DNA from: Luscinia megarhynchos
Lineage: Eukaryota > Chordata > Aves > Passeriformes > Turdidae
Assembly: GCA_034336665.1 (NCBI GenBank)
Contig: CM067570.1
Coordinates: 10,562,002 to 10,626,001 of the forward strand
Reading direction: 5' to 3'
DNA: 64,000 bases
In this document: in pieces, positions 34,601 through 46,639 of the stretch
Layout: every line of letters begins with the position of its first letter
Position numbering within the stretch: position 1 is the stretch's first letter
Notes under the pieces: generated by a model
Database searches by the model: none
Told to the model about the DNA's origin: nothing
What the model saw: only the letters and a program-made list of their open reading frames with translations
Position numbers and translations under genes: made by a program

Positions 34601-36045
34601 CAAACCAGCTTCACAGTGTGTGGCTGGACTTGTGCAAAGGAGTCACAGCCAGGATGAATAATTTGGCCTCAGTTTGGAAGCTGAGTAATGGAGAAGTACA
34701 TGTGTGCCTGGTGGCCCTTTTTATAGAAGCCAACACATCAAAAATCCCCAGCCCCTTCTCTGTCTTCAGTCCTCAATTCACAGGCAGAACCCTGCAGGTT
34801 CAGAGAGACTTCAAATGCTTGAATCCCTTACAAACTGACATTCAACTACCTTTCCCTCCCCAAGAGCCAGCTCCCTGCTCAGCCTTTTCTTGTAGAAAGA
34901 TGCAGGGTTGTCCTGCACCTCAGCTTCTTCACTCAGGTGCCTGAAAGCTGGAGAGGGGAGGTACAGTGCCTTCCAAGTGAGGAAATGTACTCAGCCAGCA
35001 GCTGCTGAACTTCCATATCAGGAGCTGACACTTACAGACATAAAACATTGAACCCGGGTTCATCTGAAGTCTTAAAAATACTTACAAAGCTATATGCATA
35101 TTACTCACTAAAACAGATTGCACCTGGCCATCCCTTGCAGCTGTACATCAAAGTGATGTACACACAGAGGAGAGAGGAAGAAAGGGAGCTGGGGAGAGAT
35201 TTCACTTTAGATTGTTATCTGGAAGATGATGCTTGGCTCAGCAAGCCTGTTGCTTCCAAGGTGATAGCTGAGAGCTTATTTTTTTGTTGCCACTGTAAAT
35301 GGCTTCTGGTTCCTGAGTCTAACTTGTCAGATCTCCCAAGGATCAGGTATGGTCTTTGTCATACACTTATTTGGCTCTTCTCTGGCAAGGTCCAGTTTTC
35401 AGGGCAGCTTTTTTTGTCCCAATCAGCTTATCAGGAGTGACCTACCTTCTTATGGGTCATATTTGTAGACAGCTGTCAATATCAGCTGGACTCAATCCAT
35501 GCTTCACTGTCTTGTCCACCTGAGACTGAAGTCCCTCAGTATTTTGTTTCCTTCTTAGTCAATTCCATCCTTGGGCGTGCCCACAAATTTTTAATGATTC
35601 TTTTCTTCTCTGCTTGTTCAGTTCAGTTCAGTTCTTCTCTAAACCAGTCTGGTAAAAACAACAAGCTCAAGAGTATCTGGTGGTGCTAGCACTTGCCTCT
35701 GGCCAGCTGCAGTGCTGACTGCCCCGGGAGCTCTCTGTGTTGGGGGAGAAGCTCAGGCTGCCATATGCCTGTCTGCAGGCACCAGTGGTACTAAAGAAAG
35801 GAGGCTTTCACATGCTCTGGGCTCAGGAGAGGCTCTGTTCCCTCAGGAGAGGGAATAACTGGGGCTATTAGCCCAGGGTCTATTAGTGTGCCATACTCCA
35901 CAATGGATATTTCTGTAAGCAGCAGTGCCTGAATTCATTTTGATCTACCTTGGTTCTGGATGAAGCTTTTGCAGAGTCCCAATTTTCTTTCTCTGAATCC
36001 AAATTTCCAAAGCAAAGGGAACACCTGGAGTGGAAGATACTGCAG
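31690..36045. other. Non-coding stretch, mostly unremarkable
   Basis: Unique sequence. It contains a small CpG-rich patch at about 34140-34290 (listed separately) and a GTTCA-type short tandem (four units) at about 35617-35640. Open frames of up to 130 codons (35048-35440) show no domain. No SINE or LTR is recognised. Confidence 0.55.
34140..34290. other. Small CpG-rich patch
   Basis: About ten CpG dinucleotides lie within 150 bases (for example GCGGGGAGCACGCCCC and CACGCAACGCGGCGCACGTCGGG), against a CpG-poor background. It is too short to be a standard CpG island. It could be a weak promoter, an exon or enhancer remnant, or a hypomethylated patch. Confidence 0.45.
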
Positions 36046-36049
36046 ATGT

Positions 36050-36320
36050 CAGAGATTCAGGCTATAAAATTATAGGAGAACTTATTTTTCTCAGTATGTG
36101 GTTCAGCAGCAGCTAGGCATTCAGATATTTAATTTTAAACTATTAACACATAACATGGATTTGCAGCTCTATTTTCAGTGCAAATATTTTAAAAAATATT
36201 GAAATTTAACACAGCTCTATATTCCTTGTTACAGGATATTTAAACCTATAACAGCAGTTTCTTTCTTTATCAAATCCTGTAGAATCCTATTAGCTGTTGA
36301 GCTATAAAATCCAATTGGCC
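36050..36320. promoter_or_regulatory. AT-rich candidate conserved non-coding element
   Basis: Unique AT-rich text with CTATAAAATTATAGG (a near-perfect inverted repeat) near 36061, TATTTAATTTTAAACTATTAAC near 36126-36147, AAATATTTTAAAAAATATTG near 36182 and CCAATTGGCC near 36311. The density of AT-rich protein-binding motifs and short palindromes is above the surroundings. Function is inferred only. Confidence 0.2.
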
Positions 36321-36329
36321 TTTTTCCCG

Positions 36330-38555
36330 TAAGATCAGCTGAGAAGATGTGATATAAATTCAAAATATTAGCACAGACTTTAGCCTAGGGCAAACACTGT
36401 TCTCTGCAAGGATATAGGGTCTTCACCACACTTACACTAATATTTGTGACATACTCTTTACCCTCAGTTTGAGGCTTTGCTTTCCCAATCAACAAACCTG
36501 TCAGCTTGAGACTTATTTGATGAAGCAGGTGAAGCATCCTGCTGTGAAAGTAAGCACAGCATTCAAGGGTCATTTGAAGTCTAGCTGACCAAGTCCTTTC
36601 TTTAAGACCACTTGAGAGGGAGGGAAAATTGGAAAAAAACTCTCTGAAGAGAAACTTTACACCAAAGGAGCAATTTGAATGAGAATGTTATATAGCTGCC
36701 TGAAGTGGTGGAAAGAGATGACCACACAAGGTTAATTGCATCTGCAAAGTCTTTCCACATTGAAAGAAAGAAGAAAAATGTTAAATCCTACACTTTTTCT
36801 TGTCTGCCAAGTCCATTAGTAGTAATCTTCTTAAACTAGTCTGTAGCTCTGTGGACTCTTTTAGGCCATAATCGTGTTACAGGTGTGGTCAGGGTGGCTC
36901 ACAAGACACTTGTGCTTCCCATGGGAGAGGAGAGAACCTGTGCTGTAACCACCACACTGAACAGGGAGTCAGGAATGGTTCTGGCACAGCTGAACTAGTA
37001 AACATGCCTTGGGCTGGGTCCAAACCAGCAGAGCACTCAGAGAGCTCTGTGGCTGCAGCCCCATGGCCCTCAGGTCCAGAAGGATTTGCTTTCACATAGG
37101 ATTTGCTAAAGGACCTCTGTGAATTCTGAGCATGTAAGCCAGCCTAATGAGATCTGGGGAACTGGCACTGATCAGGCAGAGCATTTCAGCTTTGTTTCAG
37201 AGCTGACCAAGCAGGATGCATGCTGACTGACAGTAGTGAGGTGACTTTATGATTTTCATTATCTTGTTCTTGTTGCTCTTGTTGTTTTCTGTTACCTGGG
37301 ATATTCCAACTTCTTGTTACTTTGGATAGCAGTATGTAGAGGGTATATATGATCTGGTTTTTTCACATAGCTAGAACATAGGAATTTAAAACACACCTTA
37401 TAATTGACATTCATTATACCAATAAAAACAGCAATTAACCTGCTACCCTTGTCTGAGGTTGACAAAACAAGGAATTAAAGTTGTTGGCTAGCAAAATGGG
37501 ATCTTTTACTTTCTCTCAGAAATAGGAAAGTTTTAAAGGCAATTCACTTGAGATCACAGGAAAAACTAACCATCTTGCACAAGTAACTTGAAAACACATT
37601 GATGGCTTTATTGCTAAAAATCTTGTCTTTTCATTACATTAAGGTATAGATGAAATATGAAAAAACAAGCTTGCATTGCCAAGCTTCTTGCTTAGTGAGG
37701 TGAGTAGCATAAACAACCCACCCAGTACACACCCAGTAGGAAGCAACTTGAGGGTCAGAGATGGTTCTTGTGTGAGATTGTTACTTCTTTGGCAGGATGT
37801 GAGTCAGCTACAGGTCTTTTCTAAAAGACATGACTGGAAGGGGTGAGTTGGGCCATTTTCATTTACCAGCAGGACAGAAAGCCCCACCTCTCAGCAGTGT
37901 GTAGTCACAGCCTCAGGCACATTGTGCCCTTGCCAGATCTTGTATAGGAAATTATATTTGAATAGGTCTGGTCCTAAAGAAAGACTCTTTAAAGGTGTTG
38001 GCAGATGATGACATGGATGAGAGAGTGGTTCCTGATGAATTGGCCAGGCATGGTGTCACTAGTGCCCCTGAAAAGATATTAAATAAAGTTTCTGACACTG
38101 ATCATTAATTATCACTTAACATTTTTCAAAAGTGAAGAGGTCCTTTTTCCATTTTGCATGGTTATTTCTTGGCAGATATAATAGAATAAGAATTCATGTA
38201 GGATTTTCTTCTCTGTACCGTTTAACAGGAAGTGTCCATTAAGCAGCGGCCACAGTGATCTTTAGCTCCAATCCTCCTCAAATTCATCTGCTTTTTCATA
38301 CATGAAGCCTGAATAAATTCAGTGTAGAATTGTGGCCATAGTGTATAAGACACCATTATATCCTCCCATGGAAAGTACTGTAGAAATTCAAGATCAGTAT
38401 TTTAAAACACCCTCCAGGTCTGGACTCCTGCCTTAAACTCTATCTGAAAATAAGCAGAAGTGCCAGACACTGCCTGTTTTGCCCTGCCGCTGGCCTCCTG
38501 CCTTCAGAGCAAATTAGGAACAAATGTGGAACTCACAGGCTTGCTTAAGCACTCC
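36330..38555. other. Non-coding stretch, nothing specific seen
   Basis: Unique sequence. No recognised repeat and no plausible exon. Confidence 0.6.
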
Positions 38556-38559
38556 AGCG

Positions 38560-39060
38560 AGTTTAAAAGCAAACATGATGATAAAAAATCAACAACCTTT
38601 TCATTGAGTTTTAACTCTCTCTGAGTCGTTAGTAATGATGGAGATGTATTATGTTAAATAGAAATGTAATATATTCATTTCTTCATTATGTCTCTTTATA
38701 GTTAGGAAAGGAGTAATGCGGTAATTGAAGGGAACTCTTCATATATTGTTGGAGGAGATGAATGAAGTTTTTCCTCACCGGTATCTCCTCCTGTGAGAGA
38801 AAACACATTCCTTCTCTGATGATGTTGTGACTTTTGTCACGTTCTGCTTCTGAGAGTGTTTGTTAATTGGCACCTCTCAGATGAGCCTGTCTGTCAAAAT
38901 CACATGTAGCATCTGGATGCATAGTGTAACAAAATACTTGCAGTATTTGAAAGGAATCCAGATTTAATATCATATTCTATAAATAAAGACTCCTTGTTGA
39001 TATGAAATTGATGTGATGTGCCTTTAATCATAAAAATGAAAAGTCATCTGTGCATTTTCT
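38560..39060. promoter_or_regulatory. Candidate conserved non-coding element
   Basis: Long AT-rich unique block with many homeodomain-like motifs (GTTAATTGGC near 38861, TTTAATCATAAAAATG near 39022), CTGTCTGTCAAAATCAC (MEIS/TGIF-type TGTCA sites) near 38889, GGAGTAATGCGGTAATTG near 38709, and the inverted repeat GTGAC-TTTT-GTCAC at 38827-38840. No repeat family fits. The texture resembles enhancers in vertebrate gene deserts. This is inference from motif density. Confidence 0.25.
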
Positions 39061-40411
39061 TTCTAATGTTGAAGCTTTCAGATCCCAGATCAAGACAGAA
39101 CTTGGACCCACAAGTAAGTGCCACTGAAATTGATGACCCCTATGCTGAATTTTAAGTAAATGTTTCTTAAATGCTTAAAAGTGAGGCCCTACTTTTCTTA
39201 AAATTTATCAGATTTCATTTTTAGACTTTATTGGTACCCTAATTTCTGTGGATTTGGAAATGTCCCTAAAAATGGACACATTTTCCACAATACTGCTTTG
39301 GCCATCATCCTGAAGCCATATCCAAAGAATGCAGACTATTTTCAAAGGAACAGAGATTTCCTGTATGCTGTGCAAATCCATAATCCCCCTTCTTCACTTG
39401 TAGCAAGCTAAACTTACATCCAAGAACAGACAATCATGCAACCAAGTTCATGGAAAAATCATTGACATTGGAGGAAGGGATCTCTATTAGCATGCTGCAT
39501 TTCCCAAGTGAATTACATTGTCTGTTCTCATGTCCTGTGTTCCACATTAGCAGCTTTGAAGGTTGCAGGTATGCTTCAGCCTCTTGTTTAGTGATAATGA
39601 CTGAAACAATTGAAAATTGAGAATCTCAACTAAAGCCTGCTGGGGTCAGTGAAAAGGTCCTTACTGACTGGTTTTGATGACATCCTTGTTTTCTGGTCAG
39701 ACCAAACACTAAAGCAGGAACTGAGTTTATGAGAAAGTGTCCAGCACTTCATGCTGAGTTTGGAGTCCTTTCTCTGGGAGATGGAGATCTGTGGGTATTG
39801 CAAAGAGAAGTGTTATGCATTCTCACTTGTGTACACAACGTGGGAAGGCTGGAAAAGCACATGGCTGGGCATAAAAATGAAGGATAAAGTGCTTTCCTTG
39901 CGCTGATGCGAGCGAACACACAGACAGAGAAATGCACACAGACAGAATGAGCCCTCTCTCACAGGGAGTGATGATTTACTGATGTGCTGACTGCATACCA
40001 AGTGCAGCTGTGACAGGAGCAAGGCTCTGCCCGGCGGGAAACGGGGGGCAGACACCCAAACACCTTGAGTCCTGTTTTCTTTCTTGCACCAAAATTGTTC
40101 CACTGACTGCATGAATTTACTGCTGACCTACACCAGTATGAATGTTACTATTTAAGCCCCTTCTCGTCCTCTCTTCCCTCTGTTTCCAAACTGATGTAAA
40201 AGGCAGTCAGTTGGTACCAGCAGTTTGCATAGGGAGTGCTGGGCTGTCAGTATAATGTGCTTTGCTCAGGCGTGAATAACTTTGGTGGCCAAGATATGAA
40301 CCTATTTCCTTTAGTATGATGACCACTTAGGTTGCTATAGACACCACTGGGTCCCATTCTACTGGTTATCACAGTGGCTCTGAGGAAGAAGCAATCCCTT
40401 TGCCAGATCAA

Positions 40412-40496
40412 GGGCCTGGATCTGATTTCATGTCCTCCATGACAGGTTAAATGGGTTGAAGTCAATGGAGCCATCAGGGTGAGAGGAGAAAGGAGC
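40412..40496. repeat. Palindromic MITE-like element, copy 4 (variant)
   Basis: GGGCCTGGATCTGATTTCATG at the left, then GGTTAAATGGGTTGAAGTCAATGGAGCCATCAGGGTGAGAGGAGAA at the right. The right half matches the TTGAAGTCAATGGAGTTAC-CAGGGTGAGAG-AGAATCAGGCCC side of a palindromic reptile repeat family, and the left end matches its GGGCCTGATCCTGATCTCA side. The final GGCCC is eroded. The family is related to, but distinct from, the one at 12795 and 25741. Confidence 0.6.
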
Positions 40497-40596
40497 ATCC
40501 AAAGTGATGGATCTACCTACTTAAAGAGATTTTATGGCTCCCAGAGCTGTGATGTTTGAATGCCTCACAAACTTAAAGACCACTCCTGTGAGAGAT

Positions 40597-40725
40597 GGAA
40601 GCACTGTCATCTCTGCATAGCAGCTGGGGAGCTGAGATACAGTAAGATGAAATACCTTGGCCAAGGTCACTGTGCAAATCTGTGACAGAGCAAGGTCTGC
40701 CAAATTAAACCTTGCCAGGTTTCAA
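40597..40725 (-). repeat. MIR-like SINE relic, minus strand
   Basis: The plus strand reads CAGCTGGGGAGCTGAGATACAG, AAATACCTTGGCCAAGGTCACTGTGCAAATCTGTGACAGAGCAAGG, which is the antisense of the MIR core (CAGATGGGGAAACTGAGGCACAG, AAGTGACTTGCCCAAGGTCACACAGCAAGTC-GTGGCAGAGCCAGG). More than 80 bases align in order. A likely remainder of the head continues to about 40725. Confidence 0.78.
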
Positions 40726-40989
40726 GCTGCTGTGTGGACGACTGGGCCAGCTTTCCTCATAGCATGAGGCGAATGGGCTGTTCTTGCCTTCTGTCCCCCT
40801 CTGCCCCTTCTTCTCTTTCTTGAGCTGCAATGGTGGGAGGTGCCCACCTGCAGGCCACTGAAAAGGATCAGGCAAAGCCTGGACTCTGAGATGCTCTCCC
40901 CAGCACAGGTTGGCTGAGGTCCCCTGAGGTGCAGGCAGAGGATGGATTTGTGTTTCCCGGGAGTGTGGGAATGTGGGGTCAGCACACCA

Positions 40990-41480
40990 GCAGCCTGTTC
41001 ATTACCAGGGTCTGAACTGTAGCACCTTCCCCTCTCACATTTCTGTTATTTAGGGTGACTAATCATAATAAAAAATTGATTAAGGTTAACTGGATAAAGT
41101 CATCTAAGTCATATTTACTGCTAAACTAACTGCCCAGGGAGGTGAATTAATGATCTTTACAGAAACCTTTTATGGTTATTTGGCCACAAGGTGCGATCTG
41201 GTTTGATCTTTTATGCAACATAAATCAGTTTAATGGTTAAATCTGTGCAGCTAGCTGTTGAATTTAAATGAGGGCTTTTTAAATGAAGTATGATGCTTTT
41301 TCACACACAGAGGGACATTGAGCAGGTGTATATTGCAATTAAATGGGAAAACTTACAATTAGATAATGTTAAGTTTGTGACACTGGCTGACAGAAGCTCG
41401 GAGATTCATGGTGAAGGTCCATGATCAATCATTAATCCCTGCCACTGCAGAAGAAGTAAAATTGCAAATGATTTCAGCTG
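40990..41480. promoter_or_regulatory. Strongest candidate conserved non-coding element
   Basis: About 490 bases of unique AT-rich sequence with a dense set of homeodomain and related motifs: TGACTAATCATAATAAAAAATTGATTAAGG near 41056-41085, GGTTAACTGG near 41084, GTGAATTAATGATC near 41142, TATTGCAATTAAATGG near 41330, ACAATTAGATAATG near 41355, and ATCAATCA (PBX-type, reverse complement TGATTGAT) at 41424-41431 next to TAATCC (OTX/PITX-type) at 41433-41438. No transposon landmark and no open frame span it. The layout suits a developmental enhancer. Deep conservation would be the decisive test. Confidence 0.32.
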
Positions 41481-41489
41481 AGGTCAAAG

Positions 41490-44400
41490 CAGTGTGGGAG
41501 AGTGATGCAGGTCATGTAGCGGATGTCTGATATCAGCCATTCATTTCAATAGCCTTGGGTTCAAATACTCTGTTGAGTTACACACGGAAATTATTTGGTC
41601 TTGTGAGACAGCTCTCAGCTTTCTAGTATTTATGCTGTTTTGGTTAACACCCATGAAGGTCTGGCAGAAGCCAGGGATCTGTTACAATAGGCAGCTACAA
41701 GCATGTCCTGGGAGATGGCTTCAGATGGTTGCAGATTTTCCAGGATGGGAAGCTAAAAAGGCATTGGTAGCTCTCCCAGCCTTCCTGCACTTTGACACTG
41801 TCCCTAAATTGCCTGGTGTAGTCACAGCCTGTCCTCCCTCATTTAGACAGCAGCGATATCTCTCCCAAGGGCTTGCTGTTTAAATAGTGAATGCACTTTG
41901 GGAGGCAGAGGCTGACAGACCTGTGCCAGAGCACCACAGGTCAACAACCCAGATCTGAAAATGAAACCAGAGCTTCTGGTGTACACAGCACTGCCTGCTG
42001 GGTCTCCCATGAGTCCTGTCTTCACCCAAGGATGGAAAAAGGGATCAACTATTAGACAGGACAGCTTAGCCATGAGCTACTTCCCAGGGGATTTGCTGGA
42101 CTTGAGAACAGTCTATTAGACACACTTGTTTGCTCAGGTGTTTCCTAAAGAAAGGGGGGAGTGCTTGGGATGTTGATTGAGCACTGGGAAAAAGCTGTTT
42201 GTATTTGGGAAGGCATGGAGAGGAGTGAATGCTTTCCTGTTTGATTGACTTCTGTTCTGAGTGCTCCTATGTTAATGTTTTACTGGAGATATTAAAGAAG
42301 AGGCAAACAGCTGAGATGGGTGGATGTAGGTGAAAGGATTCATAAACACCCAGAGAGGGATTGGTCCAGGCAGAATAAGACACTTCTTTCCCATCCAAGT
42401 CAAAGTGGTTAATGAGGCATGGTCCTCCTAGTCTTGTCTCCTTGTTGAGCATATGGCACTTCCTTAGTTTTTCCTGTAGAGTTTGGTCTCATTAAGTGAT
42501 TTGGCCAGGTCTTCCTGCATGTTTGCACTCTCTGGTGTGACCAGGACGGGCAGCACAGTGATGTGCCCACAATATCGAGCTTGGGTCACCCAGTTACAGC
42601 CTTAACTTTTGTGTGTTCCCCATCCATGTCCCATCATGGAAGACAGATCTAATAATGCAGAGTTCTGGGTAACTACTGCTTTTAAGTATGAGAATGAAAA
42701 TGGTTGTGTAAGAGTTAAGCCTACTTCTCATAGCTGTGCCTTAAGTTTACTACTTGAAATCACACAGTCTCCATAAAAGATCACCTGTGTGCAGGGTCAG
42801 AGCATGTCGTGGGCACTTCTTGGGTTACAGTTTTTCAGAATGCCAGCCAGTTTGTTTTGTTCCTCTCCAGTGGTTCACCTGTGCTGAAGTTCTCTCCCAG
42901 TAAAGTCAGGAATAATGTTTTAACACTTACAGTAATCATTTACCTCTTCAAAATGCTTTGAAAACACAATTGAAGAGTTGTTGTCAAGTAAGAAAGTCAG
43001 TTTTGCCTTTTTGATTTTTCAACTGACTCTTAAAAACCCTTACCTGAGTACTGTACTAAATGCTACTCATGAAACAAGGAAAGGAAAATTCCATGGATTT
43101 CTTTTTGTCCTCTTTTTCTGGTCAAAGTTGTGATTGACAAAGTTTTAATTTTTTTATTAACTGGCTTGAATCACAAAAGAACAAGAAAAAGAAATTAGCT
43201 GCATTCCCTCCAGCCTGCTTTTGCTGTGAATTTGCAGTAGTGGAAATTTGGGGCTGTTTGGATTCTAATGCTTTTACCTTTAGTTCATTACTTTTCTGTT
43301 CAGAACAAAATAGAAAGAACATCACAAAAATATATTATTTTTGAGCCTTAAAAACAGAATGGGGGGGGGCGGTCAGGATACTGCCTGAAACTGCTTCAGA
43401 CATTATGTTTTTGTATTGCATTGAAGTGCAAGTTGGTGCATTAAATCTCCCACCACTTTGGTGAGGTAAGTAAATATTATGATCCTATTTAACATATGCC
43501 TCAAGCCACACAAAAAACCAAATAGAGACTTGGCATACTTGGAAGTAAATAATTAAAACTGCAGCTCATTAAATGAAGATGAATTCAGTCGAAAGAGAGA
43601 ATGTTAGGACTGGAATTAGGCTTGGTCATCGACCCATCCCCTGTCCACCAAACTCTGATGTAATGACATAGTGACATATGAAAAACTGTACTGATGACTC
43701 TGATGGCATTTCAGATGCTCACTGCCATAATTGTTTCCCTGTTTTTATATCAAAGCTCATCATTTCTGCTGTGCTTGGGCTTGTATAAACGGGTCATAAA
43801 CCAGCCTTAGATCTGGCTGGCTTACACCTGGCAGGGTTCTTGCCTGGAGCCCTGGTATTGTATGAAGCTGAGATCTCAAAACAAAGTTTGAAAACTTGAT
43901 TGGCTTCAAGTTCAGTCTATATCATAAAGAGCATAGGATTTTCACCAAAATGCATAGGGAGGCCTGAATGCATGCAGAAATTTTTAAAAGCATGAAGCAG
44001 GGCTGTTGTGGCAGGCTTGGAAAGTGGTTTTGTTTGGAAACAACCTATTTTCTATAGAAAGGCAGACTGAGGCTGGGCGGAGAATGCCGGATGCCAATTG
44101 CTTTGTTTCTCTACCACTTCACAGAAAATTGGCTTATTTATTTTATTATCAGGACTTTCAGAATTCTGAAAATGAATGCTAGATTGCCCTGAGCCAAGCC
44201 TGCACTGGTCTATCAGTCACCTTTATCTATATTTCAGGATGGAAATAAAATCAGAAATTATAGAAATTTCATTTCCAGACTATTAAGGTTGGCTTGTTCA
44301 TGTAATTTTGATATAAGGTTTACATTTGAGAAACATCCAGATATGGCAGCTTAATTCTGTCAGCAGAGAGAGTGAATGGTGGTCATCTGAAGTATCTGGC

Positions 44401-45205
44401 CCTGACAAAAATTACTCAGGGATGCGTAGATCAGTCTCTGCTCTGATTATATGGCCTGATTTTCTTAATTTGATGCTTCAAGACTGAATTTAAAAATACA
44501 GTTGGTCCATTCTGCTGAAGAAGAGATGTAGTCACAAATCACTATAGCCTCACAATTTAGGAAGATCAAATGCATCTTCTTTCTGTCCCACTGCTCAAGG
44601 AAGATACCAAGAGGAAAAGGATTGTGTGGGCACTCTCTCTCAAAACACTTGCAGAGTGTCAGCAGTTACTTGCCTCAGTTGTGCTTTCAGGTTTGCCCTG
44701 GCAGAGTTGCTCAGTTAGAAATAAAAAATAGTGTTGGAGCCTGACTGTGGAACTCAAAGGAAGAACCAGTTACTAAGCATTCAGCGTTGCTCCCAATTAA
44801 AACTGCTATAACACACAAAGCAGATATTCTGAGGGGATGCAGACAGTGGTGAGAAGCAAAGCAAGTGAAGGTAAATCAGCTCTGCTTGCTCAAATGTCCA
44901 CATCTCCATAACTCTGCCAAATATGCTACAGAGAGGGAATGAGGAAGTGATCCAAACACTTCAGGAGCTGGAAGCAGCTTACAGCTGGGGGAAAGGAGGC
45001 TTCTGGCTGTAGCACATCTTCATTAATTGTCAAAAAAGTTTACCCACTTGACATTGTTGCTCCAAGTGCTCTGTTTCAGTCCCACCTGGCTGTGCTGTAA
45101 CTCTCATTTTCTGCTTGTGCTGCAGGAAGAGAACAAAGAAGCACTGCCACTTTCCCTGCTTTGCCCTTGAAAGGTGAAGACACTCATTAGAGGCAGAGAG
45201 GAAAG
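41490..45205. other. Non-coding stretch, nothing specific seen
   Basis: Unique sequence. A G9 run followed by CGG lies at 43361-43372. No gene or repeat family is recognised. Confidence 0.6.
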
Positions 45206-45209
45206 GCCT

Positions 45210-45342
45210 GTGGTAAGGACACTAGCACAGAACTTGGAGGATTCTGGTTTAATTTTTGCCTTTGCCACAGACTGCCTGTGTAACCCCAAACAAACTGGTT
45301 AATCTCCATGTCCTTCCAGTACTGCAGTTGTAGGGATAATTC
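45210..45342 (+). repeat. MIR-like SINE, plus strand (well preserved)
   Basis: GTGGTAAGGACACTAGCACAGAACTTGGAGGATTCTGGTTTAATTTTTGCCTTTGCCACAGACTGCCTGTGTAACC follows the whole tRNA-derived head and core start of MIR-type SINEs (GTGGTTAAGGCACTAGCCTGGGACTTGGGAGACC-GGGTTCAATTCCTGCCTCTGCCACAGACT-CCTGTGTGACC). It is followed by ACTGGTTAATCTCCATGTCCTTCCAGTACTGCAGTTGTAGGGATAAT, equivalent to CACTTAATCTCTCTGTGCCTCAGTTTCC..GTAAAATAGGGATAAT. Nearly the full head plus core is present. Confidence 0.85.
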
Positions 45343-45349
45343 TTCCCCA

Positions 45350-46630
45350 GCCTTTTCCTTTCTTGTCTTGCATATGAGCCACTCAGGGCAATTGTGGTCT
45401 CAGTTTCTTTTGCCTAGATGCAGTAATGGGATAGTAGGGCTCCATGGGCTGCAGGAAAAATAGAACAAAAGCCCAGGCCACCCTGAGCTTGCTCAGGCCT
45501 TGGACAGATGGAATCAGAGGGTAGAGAGCTGGTGCTTGCCAGATTTGTGAGAACTGTGCCTCAAAGGTGCCTGCAGGAATGCCTCTCTGGGGAGAACTCT
45601 CACAGTTGTGCTGAATGTCTCTGTGTTGAGTGTGCTGGAAATGAGGACTCTGTGACACTGCAGTGCCACGTCAGTCACAAGGGATAATGAGGTGCTCTGC
45701 TGATAGGAGAAACTATGTGTGTGCTGGGCAAATTCCTGTGGGTCCAGATTCCAGAGCAGTTTCTAAGCAATAAAATTCTACTTGCAGTTTTTGTTTCATT
45801 TCCCAATCCTGGGACTTGCTTTACTTACCTGGAGTTCACAGCATATCTGTTAAGGTTCAGAGGACCCTAAAGGGTAAAATGGACAGACACCATTTGAGTT
45901 CAGCCTCGTGCTGGGAACGACATCAAGAGACAGAGTTCTTACGGTGTCAAGTCACTTCCAAGATGGAGCCTGAAACAGTTCTCCACAAATCCCAGTGGCT
46001 GCATTTTAAACGGACCTACCCATGTTGTACCTGTTTTACATCGTGGGGCTGTCTGTAACTCACTGCTAACCTTCCTGAAACAGAAGAGAGCTCTGCAGGG
46101 CAGCTGCTCCCCATGATAAAGGAGAGCACAGAAGGTAGGAGAAAACAAAAACAGAGAGATGGCTACTGGCCAGGTTTGATGATAGAATTTTTAGGAAATT
46201 GTGAGTGTATAGAGAAGATTTCTGTTTTTCCTGACGTGTTAATGATTCTTGTGGCTCCAAAGCATTTGAGTGGAGAGGCAGCATGAGAACCTCTATTCAG
46301 TTCTGCAGGAATAAATGGAAACCTTGTAATGCTGTGGGACAGCCCAAGCCCTCCTCTGCAGAGCAATCTGAGTAACAAACCAGAAGTGGCCCAAGCATGT
46401 GTTGTGAGCCGGCAGACTCAGCCCTGCTGAAAAGCTCTTGAGCACGTTTTGAGTAACCTCAGAAGGGTTTTTCTGTTTGATTCGGATCTGGCATTACTTC
46501 TGTCACAGCCTTGATTGGCAATGTCCCTGCAGTGACTGGGGCCCGAGCAGTGTGATTTACAAGGGAAGTTGCTATGTTAATAAAAGTCACATAAGGAATA
46601 ATTTACCCCCAGCTGTGCACATAATGCTGC
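45350..46630. other. Non-coding stretch, nothing specific seen
   Basis: Unique sequence leading into the CpG island. No recognised repeat or exon. Confidence 0.6.
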
Positions 46631-46639
46631 TGCAATGCC

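Noticed and set aside
35048..35440. 130-codon plus-strand frame with a charged middle part
   Set aside because: No recognised domain, no homologue recalled, no convincing splice or promoter context.
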